NCBI GenBank assembly: GCA_000526255.1
Contig: JAFS01000002.1
Location: 868,001-932,000, forward strand
Length of the DNA: 64,000 nucleotides
Reading direction: 5' to 3'
Source of the DNA: Verrucomicrobia bacterium LP2A
Lineage (GTDB): Bacteria; Verrucomicrobiota; Verrucomicrobiia; Methylacidiphilales; Methylacidiphilaceae
Numbering within the stretch: position 1 is the stretch's first letter; each line of letters begins with the position of its first letter. The notes under the pieces are model-generated. The model was not told where the DNA came from. It searched no databases and saw nothing but the letters and a program-made list of their open reading frames with translations. A program made the translations under genes and the position numbers. Of this stretch, positions 53,372 to 62,178 are shown piece by piece.

Positions 53372-54396
53372 AAGAGGTTCAGGACGCACAGATTCGCGGT
53401 CGTCCGGACGAGCGCTTGGAGGAGGTCTTGCGCCCCTCGTCGCTCGATGCCTTTGTCGGTCAACCGCGCATCAAGGAACGGCTGGCGGTCCTGGTGGAAG
53501 CGGCCAGGCGGAGGCAGGAGCCGCTGCCCCATCTTCTCTTCAGCGGACCCCCGGGGCTGGGAAAGACGACACTCGCCCATATCCTGGCCAAGGAGATGGG
53601 GGCCAACCTCCGTTTGACCTCGGGCCCCTCCCTTGAGAAGGCGGCCGATCTCGCCGGGCTGTTGAGCGGCCTTGAGCCGGGAGACATCCTCTTCGTGGAC
53701 GAGATTCACCGTTTGAGTCGAGCGGTGGAAGAGTACCTCTACCCGGCGATGGAGGATTTTCGAATTGATATTGTGATCGACCAGGGGCCTGCCGCCCGAA
53801 GTGTCTGCTTGAGCCTGCCCCATTTCAGTCTCTTCGGGGCGACGACCCGGGCGGGCATGTTGACGGCCCCGCTGCGCGGCCGGTTCGGGCTCGTCAATCG
53901 CGTCGAGTATTATGCGACGGAGGACCTCGTCCGGGTGGTTCGGCGCTCTGCGCGGATCTTGGGGGTGGAGACGGCGGAGTCGGGGGCCTGGGAAATCGCG
54001 CGACGCTCCCGCGGCACTCCTCGCCTGGCCAACAACTTGATCCGCTGGGTCCGGGACTATGCCGCGGTGCGCGCAGAGGGTGAGGAGATCTCGGAGGCCG
54101 TGGTGCATCATGCCTTGGAGATGCTCGACATCGACGCGGACGGCCTGGACGAGATGGACAAGAAGCTCCTGCAAGCCATCGTCTACAAGTTCGAGGGGGG
54201 GCCCGTGGGATTGAGCAGCCTCGCGGTCGCCGTGGGGGAAGACGCGGGGACGATCGAGGAGGTGCACGAGCCGTACTTGATTCTCGAAGGTTTTCTCCAG
54301 CGTACTCCGCAAGGGCGGGTGGCGACCGGGAGGGCCTATCGGAAGCTCGGTGTTTCGGGAGGAGGGGAGAAAGGGGAGCAATCGGAGCTCTTTTGA
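53368..54396 (+). CDS. ruvB: Holliday junction branch-migration ATPase RuvB
   Basis: A 342-residue AAA+ motor. Motifs: [19 protein letters not shown] at the N-terminus, Walker [12 protein letters not shown], Walker [13 protein letters not shown], sensor 1 [20 protein letters not shown] and arginine finger, then the winged-helix C-domain with [20 protein letters not shown]. The start GTG at 53368 overlaps the ruvA stop; the stop overlaps the TTG start of the serine hydrolase gene. Confidence 0.95.
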   Translation: MKEVQDAQIRGRPDERLEEVLRPSSLDAFVGQPRIKERLAVLVEAARRRQEPLPHLLFSGPPGLGKTTLAHILAKEMGANLRLTSGPSLEKAADLAGLLSGLEPGDILFVDEIHRLSRAVEEYLYPAMEDFRIDIVIDQGPAARSVCLSLPHFSLFGATTRAGMLTAPLRGRFGLVNRVEYYATEDLVRVVRRSARILGVETAESGAWEIARRSRGTPRLANNLIRWVRDYAAVRAEGEEISEAVVHHALEMLDIDADGLDEMDKKLLQAIVYKFEGGPVGLSSLAVAVGEDAGTIEEVHEPYLILEGFLQRTPQGRVATGRAYRKLGVSGGGEKGEQSELF

Positions 54397-55520
54397 ACGC
54401 TTGCCGCGCACCAACGGGCGCATGCCGTTCTCTGCATCTACTGGTAGCGCTCGCGATCTACGGAGCGGGGCTCGTTTGCCCGACCGCCCAAGGACGGGCT
54501 GAACGGGAAGGGCCGGGCTTCGCGGCGGCATCGGCTTATTCTGCTCGGCATGGCGGATCGGCCCTGCTCGTGCTCGAACGGGGCAAGGTCCGCTGGGAAG
54601 AAGACGGGGAAGGGCCGCCTTGGGACGGCAGACGAAGAATCTTCAGCGGCACCAAGGGGTTCTGGATCCTCGCGGCGTTGCGCGCGGTCCAGGATGGGCT
54701 TTTCTCGCTGGACACACCCGTTTCGGAAACCTTGGTGGAGTGGCGGAGCGATCCTGCCAAGAGGCGGATCAGCGTCCGGGAGCTCTTGAACTTCACCAGC
54801 GGCCTTGATCCCGCCTTCTTCCTCCATGCCGACGGCCTTTACAATCGAAACGCCCGTGCCCTCTTTCTGCCGCTTCTGGCCCGTCCGGGGCAGGTCTTCC
54901 TCTATGGCCCGGCGTCGCTCCAGGTGTTTCACGAGTTCTTTCGAAGGCGCCTGTTGCCGCGCCGGGAGACGCCGACCCATTTCCTGGAAACCCATGTGCT
55001 CTACCCGATGGGGCTTGGGCGACAGCGCTATTTAGAAGATGGTTCCGGGAACCCGCTCCTGGCGACCGGTTTTCTCCTGCGCACGCGGCAATGGGCCGCG
55101 ATCGGTGAGGTCCTCGCCCATCATGGGATGCCCATCGTCGAGCCTGATGTCCTGGAGGAAGCGCTGTGCGGCTCCGCTGTCAACTCGGCCTTCGGCATGG
55201 GGTTTTGGAACAATCGCGCCGCCTCTTTTCCCGGAGCCCGAGAGGTCGATGTGGAGACGATGCTTTCCCGGCCCTGGCGAAGCCAGGACTGGCGGAATGC
55301 GTGCCTTTGGCGCGGCGGGCCGACGGATCTGGTGGCGGCGATCGGCTCGCACGGTCAGCGGCTCTACGTCATCCCATCCCGCGGGCTGATCGTCGTGCGC
55401 CAAGGGTTCAGCGATGCCTTTTCTGACGGGGATTTCTTGCGGCTTCTCTTTCGCGGCTCTTACGAGCCCCATCCGGTCACTGCGGCCGGCTCGGATTCGC
55501 CTGATCCCTCGGAAAGGTAG
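54393..55520 (+). CDS. Secreted serine hydrolase, beta-lactamase/class C fold
   Basis: A 375-residue protein of the serine beta-lactamase-like (class C/esterase) superfamily. A signal region ([20 protein letters not shown]) precedes the domain. The SxxK motif is SGTKGFW, with nucleophile serine and lysine; the second motif is YGPASLQVF, where YxN is expected, so it differs from true Amp[14 protein letters not shown] is a usual fourth segment. Resistance function is unlikely; hydrolysis of esters or D-amino-peptides is possible. The start is TTG at 54393, overlapping the ruvB stop. The last 44 bp overlap a convergent gene. Confidence 0.78.
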   Translation: MNACRAPTGACRSLHLLVALAIYGAGLVCPTAQGRAEREGPGFAAASAYSARHGGSALLVLERGKVRWEEDGEGPPWDGRRRIFSGTKGFWILAALRAVQDGLFSLDTPVSETLVEWRSDPAKRRISVRELLNFTSGLDPAFFLHADGLYNRNARALFLPLLARPGQVFLYGPASLQVFHEFFRRRLLPRRETPTHFLETHVLYPMGLGRQRYLEDGSGNPLLATGFLLRTRQWAAIGEVLAHHGMPIVEPDVLEEALCGSAVNSAFGMGFWNNRAASFPGAREVDVETMLSRPWRSQDWRNACLWRGGPTDLVAAIGSHGQRLYVIPSRGLIVVRQGFSDAFSDGDFLRLLFRGSYEPHPVTAAGSDSPDPSER

Positions 55521-56586
55521 GCGGAGGATGTGGGGCTCGGGTCGCCACGATCAGGGAGGCTTCCTCCCGTTTCCATCGGTAGCCGAAACCAAAGGGGAGG
55601 GGGGAGGGGTGGGCGTTGACGGTCAGGGCCGCCAGATCGGGCTGGTCAAACTCCCGGAAGATCTGAATGGGGCCCTGGTAGAGGCCGAAAAAGCGGAGAT
55701 TCCATCCACTGGAGAAGAAGCGGACGGGGATTCCCGAGTCGTCCTGGAGAACCAGCGTGCTCCGGGTAAGGATGAGTCGGCGCAGTTCGGAGAAACCGCT
55801 GCCGTGCAGCAGATAGGAAGCGGCTTTGATCAAGGTCGGACCGCCGGGAAGGTGTCTCAGGTACGTGGGCAGGCCGGAAGCGGAGATCGCCCCGTCCTCC
55901 AGGTTGACCGAAAAGTAGCAGAGGCGCTGCTCTCTTCCTTCGGGTCCCTGGAACAGAAGGCAGGTTCCTCGACCGGAGGGACCGCGCTCGATCGAGAGCA
56001 GGCGGCAGCCGTCCCGGACGAGGAGCAGCGAGTAGAGGGGGAGCATGCCGCCCAGCACGGACGAGGCTGTCAGGCGGCGCGTCTCCTTCGTCACGGAAAA
56101 GCTCCATTGGAGAAGCCATTGGAGGGACTGGCGCATTCGAGGGAGCTCCGAGTCGAGGTTGGCCGAGAGCAGGCTGGCGAACGAAGGAGGAAGGCCCGCT
56201 TCCTCCCGGGAGGCGAGCAGATAGATCGAGGCGTAAGGGAAGAAGGAGCGAGGGTAGATCGCATCGGGTCCGCTGAAGGGATAAAAGACCGGATCGGTCG
56301 ATGAGGAGGAAGCTTCGAGGAACTCGGCCGACCACTGGCGGATCGGGTCGAGCTGGAAGTGGCGGAAATATTCCCAGAGCTTCTCCATCTCCTTGGCGTG
56401 CTCTTGCCAGGCGGGACGCGCGGCGAGGCTCTCCAGAGGGGAGCCGGGAAGAGGGGGCAGGCCAGCCAGGAAGCGGGCGGCCTCGTCGAGCTCGGTCAGC
56501 GGCTCCCGGGGTTGCGCAAAAGACCCGAGCGCAGAAATCAGGCTCAGGGCCGTGGCGAGAGGAAGAAGGAGGAGGCGGGATTTCAT
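55477..56586 (-). CDS. Secreted protein of unknown function, YPFSGPD family
   Basis: A 369-residue protein with a signal peptide (MKSRLLLLPLATALSLISAL, then GSFAQ). It contains a conserved-looking DPVFYPFSGPDAIYPRSFFP motif and a YASIYLLASREEAGLPPSF segment, also found in uncharacterised proteins of Bacteroidota and Cyanobacteria as far as I recall. No catalytic motif is seen; a serine in YPFSGPD could be a nucleophile. The start at 56586 overlaps the permease stop as ATGA, so it is translated with the permease. The 3' end overlaps the convergent serine hydrolase gene by 44 bp. Confidence 0.6.
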   Translation of the reverse strand: MKSRLLLLPLATALSLISALGSFAQPREPLTELDEAARFLAGLPPLPGSPLESLAARPAWQEHAKEMEKLWEYFRHFQLDPIRQWSAEFLEASSSSTDPVFYPFSGPDAIYPRSFFPYASIYLLASREEAGLPPSFASLLSANLDSELPRMRQSLQWLLQWSFSVTKETRRLTASSVLGGMLPLYSLLLVRDGCRLLSIERGPSGRGTCLLFQGPEGREQRLCYFSVNLEDGAISASGLPTYLRHLPGGPTLIKAASYLLHGSGFSELRRLILTRSTLVLQDDSGIPVRFFSSGWNLRFFGLYQGPIQIFREFDQPDLAALTVNAHPSPLPFGFGYRWKREEASLIVATRAPHPPPTFPRDQANPSRPQ

Positions 56587-57896
56587 GATGGGGTCGAGGA
56601 AGCGCTCGGCGGGGTGCTTGACCGCTGGACCAGCGCGTAAATCGGCAGGCCGAGGAGTAGAGTGCCGAGTCCGGCCAGGGATTCTCGGGGCATGACCCGG
56701 AAGAGATCCCAGAGCATCCAGAGGCAGACGGCGAGAAAGAACAGAGGCGTCCACGGATAGCCCCAGGCGCGATAGGGCCTGGGCAAGGAGGGCTCTCTCC
56801 AACGGAGGACAAAGATGCCGAGGACGGTGGCGAACCAGGAGAGGGTGAGGGTGAACTGGATATAGGTCAGAATTTGGGCAAAAGTTCCCGTCGCCAGGAG
56901 GAGCACGACCACCCCGTACTGAAAGAGGAGGGCACGCGAGGGAACGCCCTGCCGATTGCGTCGGGAGAGCCAGCGCAGAGCGGGATAGTCCTCTCCCACC
57001 GCCATGGCGACGCGCGGTCCCATCCAGGTCATCGCCGCGATCGAGGAGAGGAGCCCGAGAGCAATGGCGCCGGCGACGATCCGTCCCCCGGCCTCGCCGA
57101 AGATATGGCGCCCGGCGATCATTCCGACTTCAATGATCCCACGCATCTGAGCCATGGGAGCCGCATGGAGGAAAGAGACGTTGAGAGCGACATAGAGGCC
57201 GGTCACGATCGCGGAGCCGATCGCCAGCGAAAGAGGGACGGTTCGCTGCGGATTCCGGATCTCCTCGGCGATGTAGACCGAGGCGTTCCATCCCGAATAG
57301 GAGTACATGACGTAGACAAGGCTCGCGGCAAAGGGGGCTCCCGCCAATTCGTGGAGGGCGGGGAGGGTGGGCGCAAAAGAGATCGCCTGGCCTCGGGCGA
57401 GCAGGAAGCCCGAGGCGGAGAGGAGCAGAATCAAGAGAACCTTCAGTCCGGTCGCCGCTTCCTGAAAGCGAGCGCGAACCTCCACGCGGCCGAGTTGCAA
57501 CAGGCTCAGCAAGGTGGCAACCGTCCAGGCGAGCCAGCTGGGGGAGGAGCCGGGGAAAACAGCGGACGCGTAGGCGCCGAAGGCCATGGAGGCGAGGGCG
57601 ATCGGAGCGGCGAAGCCCACCGTCGATGAGAGGAAGGCGGCGAGGAAGCCGACAATCGGATGGTAGATGCGGCGCAGCAGGCTATATTCTCCTCCGCTCC
57701 GGGGAATGGCGGCGGAGAGCTCTCCGTAGGCCAGCGCTCCGCAGAGGGTGGCCACACCGCCGAGGAACCAAAGCAGAATGATCGAGAATCCCGTAGAAAG
57801 ATGCTCGAGCTGGAATCCGAGGCTGGTAAAGACTCCGGTCCCGACCATATTGCCGATGACGAGAAAGATAGCGGTGCGGAGAGGAAGGCGGCCCAT
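56583..57896 (-). CDS. Amino-acid permease (APC superfamily)
   Basis: A 437-residue permease of the APC superfamily with about 12 transmembrane helices. The first unwound helix GNMVGTGVFTSLG and the helix 2/3 segment LCGALAYGELSAAIPRSGGE are diagnostic, and YSYSGWNASVYIAEEIRNPQ marks the conserved helix 6 region. It is close to serine/threonine exchangers and LAT-type systems; the substrate is not deducible. It overlaps the YPFSGPD protein gene by ATGA and is the first gene in that minus-strand pair. Confidence 0.84.
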   Translation of the reverse strand: MGRLPLRTAIFLVIGNMVGTGVFTSLGFQLEHLSTGFSIILLWFLGGVATLCGALAYGELSAAIPRSGGEYSLLRRIYHPIVGFLAAFLSSTVGFAAPIALASMAFGAYASAVFPGSSPSWLAWTVATLLSLLQLGRVEVRARFQEAATGLKVLLILLLSASGFLLARGQAISFAPTLPALHELAGAPFAASLVYVMYSYSGWNASVYIAEEIRNPQRTVPLSLAIGSAIVTGLYVALNVSFLHAAPMAQMRGIIEVGMIAGRHIFGEAGGRIVAGAIALGLLSSIAAMTWMGPRVAMAVGEDYPALRWLSRRNRQGVPSRALLFQYGVVVLLLATGTFAQILTYIQFTLTLSWFATVLGIFVLRWREPSLPRPYRAWGYPWTPLFFLAVCLWMLWDLFRVMPRESLAGLGTLLLGLPIYALVQRSSTPPSASSTPS

Positions 57897-58079
57897 GCCA
57901 GACAGTCTCCAATTGGCGCTTTCCAGGAAAGAGGCATAAGCGGCTGATCGTCAATCCAAAGCCGATGAGAAACCTTTCCAGAGGCTTGCAATGGCTCGAA
58001 ACGCTGGTAAAAGAGGTTCTCCTATTGGGTCCGCTCAGCCGCCCTCGCCGACGGATGGGAAGCGGCCGATTCCGAATGG

Positions 58080-58496
58080 ATGAAAAGCTTTCGCGAGGAA
58101 CTCTGGTTCGAGCTTCCGGCTCGGCGAGCCTTCGTGAACATCACGGGCCAACTCGAGGAATGTCTCCAAAAAAGCGGCATCCAGGAGGGGCTTCTTCTCT
58201 GCAATGCGATGCATATCACCGCCAGCGTCTTCATCAATGATGACGAGCATGGGCTTCACGAGGATCTGGAGCGTTGGCTGGAGAAGCTCGCACCGGAGAA
58301 CCCTCACTCCCAATATCGGCACAACGTGGGCGAGGACAATGCGGATGCCCATCTCAAGAGGACGATCATGGGGCGAGAGGTGGTCGTCGCCATCACGAGC
58401 GGAGGGCTCGACCTGGGGCCGTGGGAACAGATCTTCTATGGCGAGTTCGACGGGAAGCGGCGCAAGCGCGTCCTCGTAAAGATCGTGGGGGAGTGA
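58080..58496 (+). CDS. YjbQ-family protein (UPF0047, secondary thiamine-phosphate synthase)
   Basis: A 138-residue protein of the YjbQ/UPF0047 family. E. coli YjbQ was reported to have weak thiamine phosphate synthase activity, but the cellular role is not settled. The conserved histidine motifs are [45 protein letters not shown] and the end [17 protein letters not shown]. It is fused in translation to the next gene: the stop TGA overlaps the GTG start of the rhodanese-like gene. Confidence 0.88.
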   Translation: MKSFREELWFELPARRAFVNITGQLEECLQKSGIQEGLLLCNAMHITASVFINDDEHGLHEDLERWLEKLAPENPHSQYRHNVGEDNADAHLKRTIMGREVVVAITSGGLDLGPWEQIFYGEFDGKRRKRVLVKIVGE

Positions 58497-59071
58497 GCGC
58501 GAAACCTCTGGTTCAAGCGGCTTGCTTGCGCTCCGTCTGGCTTGCTCTGGGCATGCTCTTGTGCGGGTGCAGCTTGGTTGGTCCCCCTCCAGAACTTTCT
58601 TGGGAGCGGGTCTTGCCGGCGATCCACGACCGTTTCCCCGACGTTCCCACAATTTCGACGGAAGAGTTGGCCAAGGAGATGGAAAGGCCTCACGGGGAAC
58701 GGCCCCTATTGCTGGATGTGCGGACCGTCGATGAATATGAGGTGAGCCATCTCAAGGGAGCGATTCGCGTCTCGCCCAATGAGCGGATCGGAACTGTCAT
58801 GCGCGGCCTGGGGAAGGACCAGCCGATCGTCGTATATGACTCCGTCGGCTTTCGAGCGGCCTCCTTTGCGCGGCGGCTCCAGCAGGCGGGCTACACGAAT
58901 GCCAAATATCTGGACGGCGGAGTCTTCAAGTGGGCTAACGAAGGGCGATCTCTCTACCGTGGGGAAAAGCCGGTTACGGTCGTCCATCCTTCGGACTCTT
59001 ATTGGGGCCAGCTTCTCAAGAAGGAGCGCCGGTCCGCCTCTCTCTTCGATTTGAGTGGTCCCGTCTTTTGA
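58493..59071 (+). CDS. Rhodanese-like lipoprotein with Cys-to-Asp active site
   Basis: A 192-residue protein with a lipoprotein signal ([13 protein letters not shown]) and one rhodanese domain (about 60-160) with [20 protein letters not shown]. The active-site loop is [13 protein letters not shown]: the catalytic cysteine of rhodaneses (C-S-V-G-x-R) is aspartate, encoded GAC. It is therefore probably not a sulfurtransferase and may bind a ligand or partner. The start GTG at 58493 overlaps the YjbQ stop (GTGA); the frame is open far upstream, but that part lacks a signal. It is encoded with the YjbQ-type gene. Confidence 0.82.
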   Translation: MSAKPLVQAACLRSVWLALGMLLCGCSLVGPPPELSWERVLPAIHDRFPDVPTISTEELAKEMERPHGERPLLLDVRTVDEYEVSHLKGAIRVSPNERIGTVMRGLGKDQPIVVYDSVGFRAASFARRLQQAGYTNAKYLDGGVFKWANEGRSLYRGEKPVTVVHPSDSYWGQLLKKERRSASLFDLSGPVF

Positions 59072-59153
59072 GGAAAGCCGCCGCGCGAAAAGAGAGTTGT
59101 TTTTCTCCTCTCTCTGGTCTACGTCTATCCACGACAAGCTCTCCGCCCAATCT

Positions 59154-59226
59154 GCCTCGGTAGCTCAGTTGGTAGAGCAGGTGACTCTTAATCACTTGGT
59201 CGTAGGTTCGAGTCCTACCCGGGGCA
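59154..59226 (+). tRNA. tRNA-Lys (CUU)
   Basis: Acceptor GCCTCGG pairs with CCGGGGC (one T-G pair), D stem GCTC/GAGC, anticodon stem GTGA/TCAC with loop CTCTTAA (anticodon CUU, lysine), T stem GTAGG/CCTAC with TTCGAGT, discriminator A. The CCA end is not encoded, unlike the tRNA-Asn in this window. Confidence 0.96.
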
Positions 59227-59390
59227 CTTCGCCAAGCTTGGGTGGAGCGCGCGGGAATCTTGCGCTGCACCACGCAATCGGCTACCCCTCTCCTCGAAAG
59301 ATCGGATGGTGAAGCAACTTTGGTTGCGGCCCGAACGGAGCAGAGCGGTCGGAACATCCGTAAAGCGCGGCGGCTTGCGTCGAGAGAGCC

Positions 59391-60860
59391 ATGGTAGCGG
59401 CGAAAGGCGAGAGCAAGCAGGATGGCTTGGGGGGGCACACTCTCCTTCCTTTTCTCTTTCTTCTGATCCTATCCACCTCTTCTTGGGCCCAGGAAGTAAG
59501 CGTCGACGCCATTGGCCGGAGGGTGCAGCCATCGGTGCTGCTGGTCTTGGAAAAGGCGCCTTCGGGCGAGGTCGTGGCTGCCGGATCGGGATTCCTTGTC
59601 TCCCCCGATGGAAAAGTCGTGACGAGCGATCACGGGGAAAAAAAGGCCGAGCAACTTTCCGTTCAGGGATCGGATGGACGGGTCTACCGGGTGGTGAAGA
59701 TCTTGGAGAGAGATCCCCGTGAGGGGAGAGAGTTGCTGCAGCTCGACGCAACCGGCCTGCCCTTTCTTCCCCTCTTCTCTCCAGTCCCGGTTCACGATGG
59801 AGAGCGAGTAGTGATCGTGTCGAGCCGTTTTGCCTGGAATGGCGGAATCTCTTCGGGGAGGGCGATGATCGACAATGGCTTCTTGAGAGCGCCTCGATTG
59901 CAAGTCATCACCGGTGCGGTCTCTCGTCTTTATCCCGGCTCACCCGTCGTCGGAGAACGTGGAGAGGTCTTGGGGGTAGCAAAGGCAAAGCCTCTCATTT
60001 CGAAGCCGGGTAAGCTGGTCATCTTGGTCGCGACCATCGGTGCGCTTTCCGTGGCACCGAAGAGCGATCGTTCCAGGCCGACCGGGACGTCCTCTCCGAA
60101 GGCGACAGCAGAGAAGCCCGTCCGTTCCCTCGGGGTCGACTCCTCGACGGCGCCGATCCCGCTCGCCGAAGAGGAGGGTGATCGGGAGGTTGCCCAACTT
60201 TTCTCCCGGAGCATGAGCGATCAAGAAGCCGCTGCTTGGGCTTCGTTGCAGCACGGCAACGATGCCAATGCCGCCGCGGCTTTCGAGGAGGAGCTCCGCA
60301 AGAGGTCCTCCGAGGCGCGGATCTGGCTAGGCTTTGGCTTGGCGAAACGAGGGCTCGGGCAGGCAGAGGAAGCGAGGATGGGCTTCCAACAGGCGATTCG
60401 TCTCAACCCGGCGATCGAGCTGGCTTGGCGCGAGCTCGGCGAGGTCGATTTGCAGATCAAGCGATATCCGGAAGCCTCCGATTCTTTCGGTCGGGCGGTG
60501 CAGATACGCCCGAAGGATGCTCGCGCATGGTTCGGCGTTGCTGCGGCCGATCTGGCCTTGCAGAAGCGCCGCGAGGCGGGGGAGGCACTCGACCGGGTGT
60601 GCGCTCTCGCTCCTCGGGATGCGGAGCTGTGGATGGGTGTCGCCAAGGCCTATTCTCGGCTCGACAGGCAAGAGGATGCGGCGACCGCCTACCAACATGT
60701 CCTCGACCGCAATCCCAAAGATGCTCGTGCGTTGCTCGGCCTCGGCCTGGTTTCCATCGAGCTTGGGCGGACAGAACGGGCCGAAGAGATTCTCTCGCGG
60801 CTTTTGGAGCTCGACGAGCAGATGGGAATGGAGCTCGTGGAGGCGTTGAAGAAGCGATAG
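59391..60860 (+). CDS. Degenerate HtrA-like protease domain with C-terminal TPRs
   Basis: A 489-residue secreted protein: signal region LLPFLFLLILSTSSWAQ, then a trypsin/HtrA-like domain (about 35-210), a linker, and TPR-type helical repeats (about 280-485; for example AFEEELRKRSSEARIWLGFG). The histidine of the triad is probably kept in VTSDHGEK (H81), but the serine position in the loop ending LYPGSPVVGERGEVLGV is proline (P182) and the aspartate position is unclear. It is likely a pseudo-protease scaffold. It follows tRNA-Lys by 164 bp, and its 3' neighbour is convergent. Confidence 0.72.
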   Translation: MVAAKGESKQDGLGGHTLLPFLFLLILSTSSWAQEVSVDAIGRRVQPSVLLVLEKAPSGEVVAAGSGFLVSPDGKVVTSDHGEKKAEQLSVQGSDGRVYRVVKILERDPREGRELLQLDATGLPFLPLFSPVPVHDGERVVIVSSRFAWNGGISSGRAMIDNGFLRAPRLQVITGAVSRLYPGSPVVGERGEVLGVAKAKPLISKPGKLVILVATIGALSVAPKSDRSRPTGTSSPKATAEKPVRSLGVDSSTAPIPLAEEEGDREVAQLFSRSMSDQEAAAWASLQHGNDANAAAAFEEELRKRSSEARIWLGFGLAKRGLGQAEEARMGFQQAIRLNPAIELAWRELGEVDLQIKRYPEASDSFGRAVQIRPKDARAWFGVAAADLALQKRREAGEALDRVCALAPRDAELWMGVAKAYSRLDRQEDAATAYQHVLDRNPKDARALLGLGLVSIELGRTERAEEILSRLLELDEQMGMELVEALKKR

Positions 60861-60957
60861 ACGAAAGAGAAGCCCTCCCAGGCGCTTGTTGCCCCCTGGC
60901 AAGTCGGTTGTACCCCATCCTCGGGGAATCGCCTTCGCTCCCGGAGGCGGGTCGAGC

Positions 60958-61926
60958 CTATTCGACGGGCCGGCCGGGCGAGGAACGGAGCATCTGGGTG
61001 CCTTCTTGCCTTCCCTCCGGGCCTGTCGCTTCAGGCGCTGTCGATGGCTCCCCGATCCCATGCAGGAGCTCGTTTTCCAGCTCCCGAGCGAGGGAGACCA
61101 GAGGAATCGAATCCATGCTATGGTCGAAGGGATTTTCCAGATTACGGCCGATCTGATTGAGCATCAGCAGGACCAAGCCGACCAAGGGAGCGGCGATCAT
61201 GGAGAGCGGACCGGTTTCGTCTGCGATGGCGATTGGAAGAAGCAGGCAGTAGGCGTAGGTGAGGATCTGCAGGTAGCCATCATACTCCCAAGGGAAGGGG
61301 GTGCTCCGAATCCGTTCGCAGCCTCCCTTCGCGTCGGTCAGGGCGGTCAGGGTAAGATCGAGCGCGCGCATCTCCACCTCCGAGACCATCTCCCGCCGAC
61401 GGAGAGCAGCCGCTCCGCGACCCAGAAGGATCAGGAGGCTGTTGCTCACCTGCGTCCCTTTCCCGACGATCTCGCTGGTTGCGGTCGGGGGAAGAAAGCG
61501 GAGAATTTCGGGCAGGGCCTCTTTCCCGCGCAACTCCGCACTCATCGCGTGAACGAAAGCGACTTGGAGATGAACGAGTCTTCGTTGCATGGGCTGCGCT
61601 TCCAAGGAAGAGGAAGGGTCCACGAAGCTCTTGATCTGGCGGAGCCAGGTTCGCGAGGCGCTGGCGAGATTTCCCCAGAGAGTGCGCGCTTCCCACCACC
61701 GGGCGTAGGCGAGATTGGTGCGGAAGGCCAAGACGACGCCGATCAAGGCGCCCATCAAAGCGAGGGGCTGATCCGGAATGGAAATCGCGCGCAATACGTG
61801 AGTGGGCAGGTCGGCAAGGGTGGCGAGAAGGGAGACCAAGAGGATCAGCAAGACCGGTCGGGCGATCGGCGAAAAAGCTCGCCGAAAGGTCGGGATGAGG
61901 CCGCGCGCTTTCGAAGGGCTCTTCAT
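60958..61926 (-). CDS. Bestrophin-like (UPF0187) chloride/anion channel
   Basis: A 322-residue protein of the bacterial bestrophin-like family (YneE). Conserved parts: PLALMGALIGVVLAFRTNLA, YARWWEARTLWGNL, and a pore-lining region PIAIADETGPLSMIAAPLVG followed by LLMLNQIGRNLENPFD; bestrophin-type proteins usually have an N-terminal helix and several others. The start is ATG at 61926 (MKSPSKARG) with GGG upstream; the ORF extends 66 bp further. In some bacteria members of this family pass anions. It is convergent with the pseudo-protease gene. Confidence 0.8.
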   Translation of the reverse strand: MKSPSKARGLIPTFRRAFSPIARPVLLILLVSLLATLADLPTHVLRAISIPDQPLALMGALIGVVLAFRTNLAYARWWEARTLWGNLASASRTWLRQIKSFVDPSSSLEAQPMQRRLVHLQVAFVHAMSAELRGKEALPEILRFLPPTATSEIVGKGTQVSNSLLILLGRGAAALRRREMVSEVEMRALDLTLTALTDAKGGCERIRSTPFPWEYDGYLQILTYAYCLLLPIAIADETGPLSMIAAPLVGLVLLMLNQIGRNLENPFDHSMDSIPLVSLARELENELLHGIGEPSTAPEATGPEGRQEGTQMLRSSPGRPVE

Positions 61927-62178
61927 CCCAGAACGTTCTATGCGCACCTTATGCGAAAAAGCGAGGGCATGCGATGGAGCAGGAAGAACCATGCTACTGC
62001 GGGGGCGAATCGAGGGAACATTTTTCGGAAGGCCCGAGCTTGCCGAGCGTTCCCGGCCTGCTTCACAAAATCTTTGACAGCGACCGGGGGGGTGTTGAAC
62101 GCTACGGAATCGTAGGGCTCCGAGGCTTGGTTGCAGCAGCGACCTCTCCCTATCGGAACGGAGTTGCCACGCGTTCGG

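Noticed and set aside
62074-62110. TTGACA before the MscS gene as a promoter
   Set aside because: No acceptable -10 hexamer at 16-18 bp spacing, so the -35-like match alone is not evidence.
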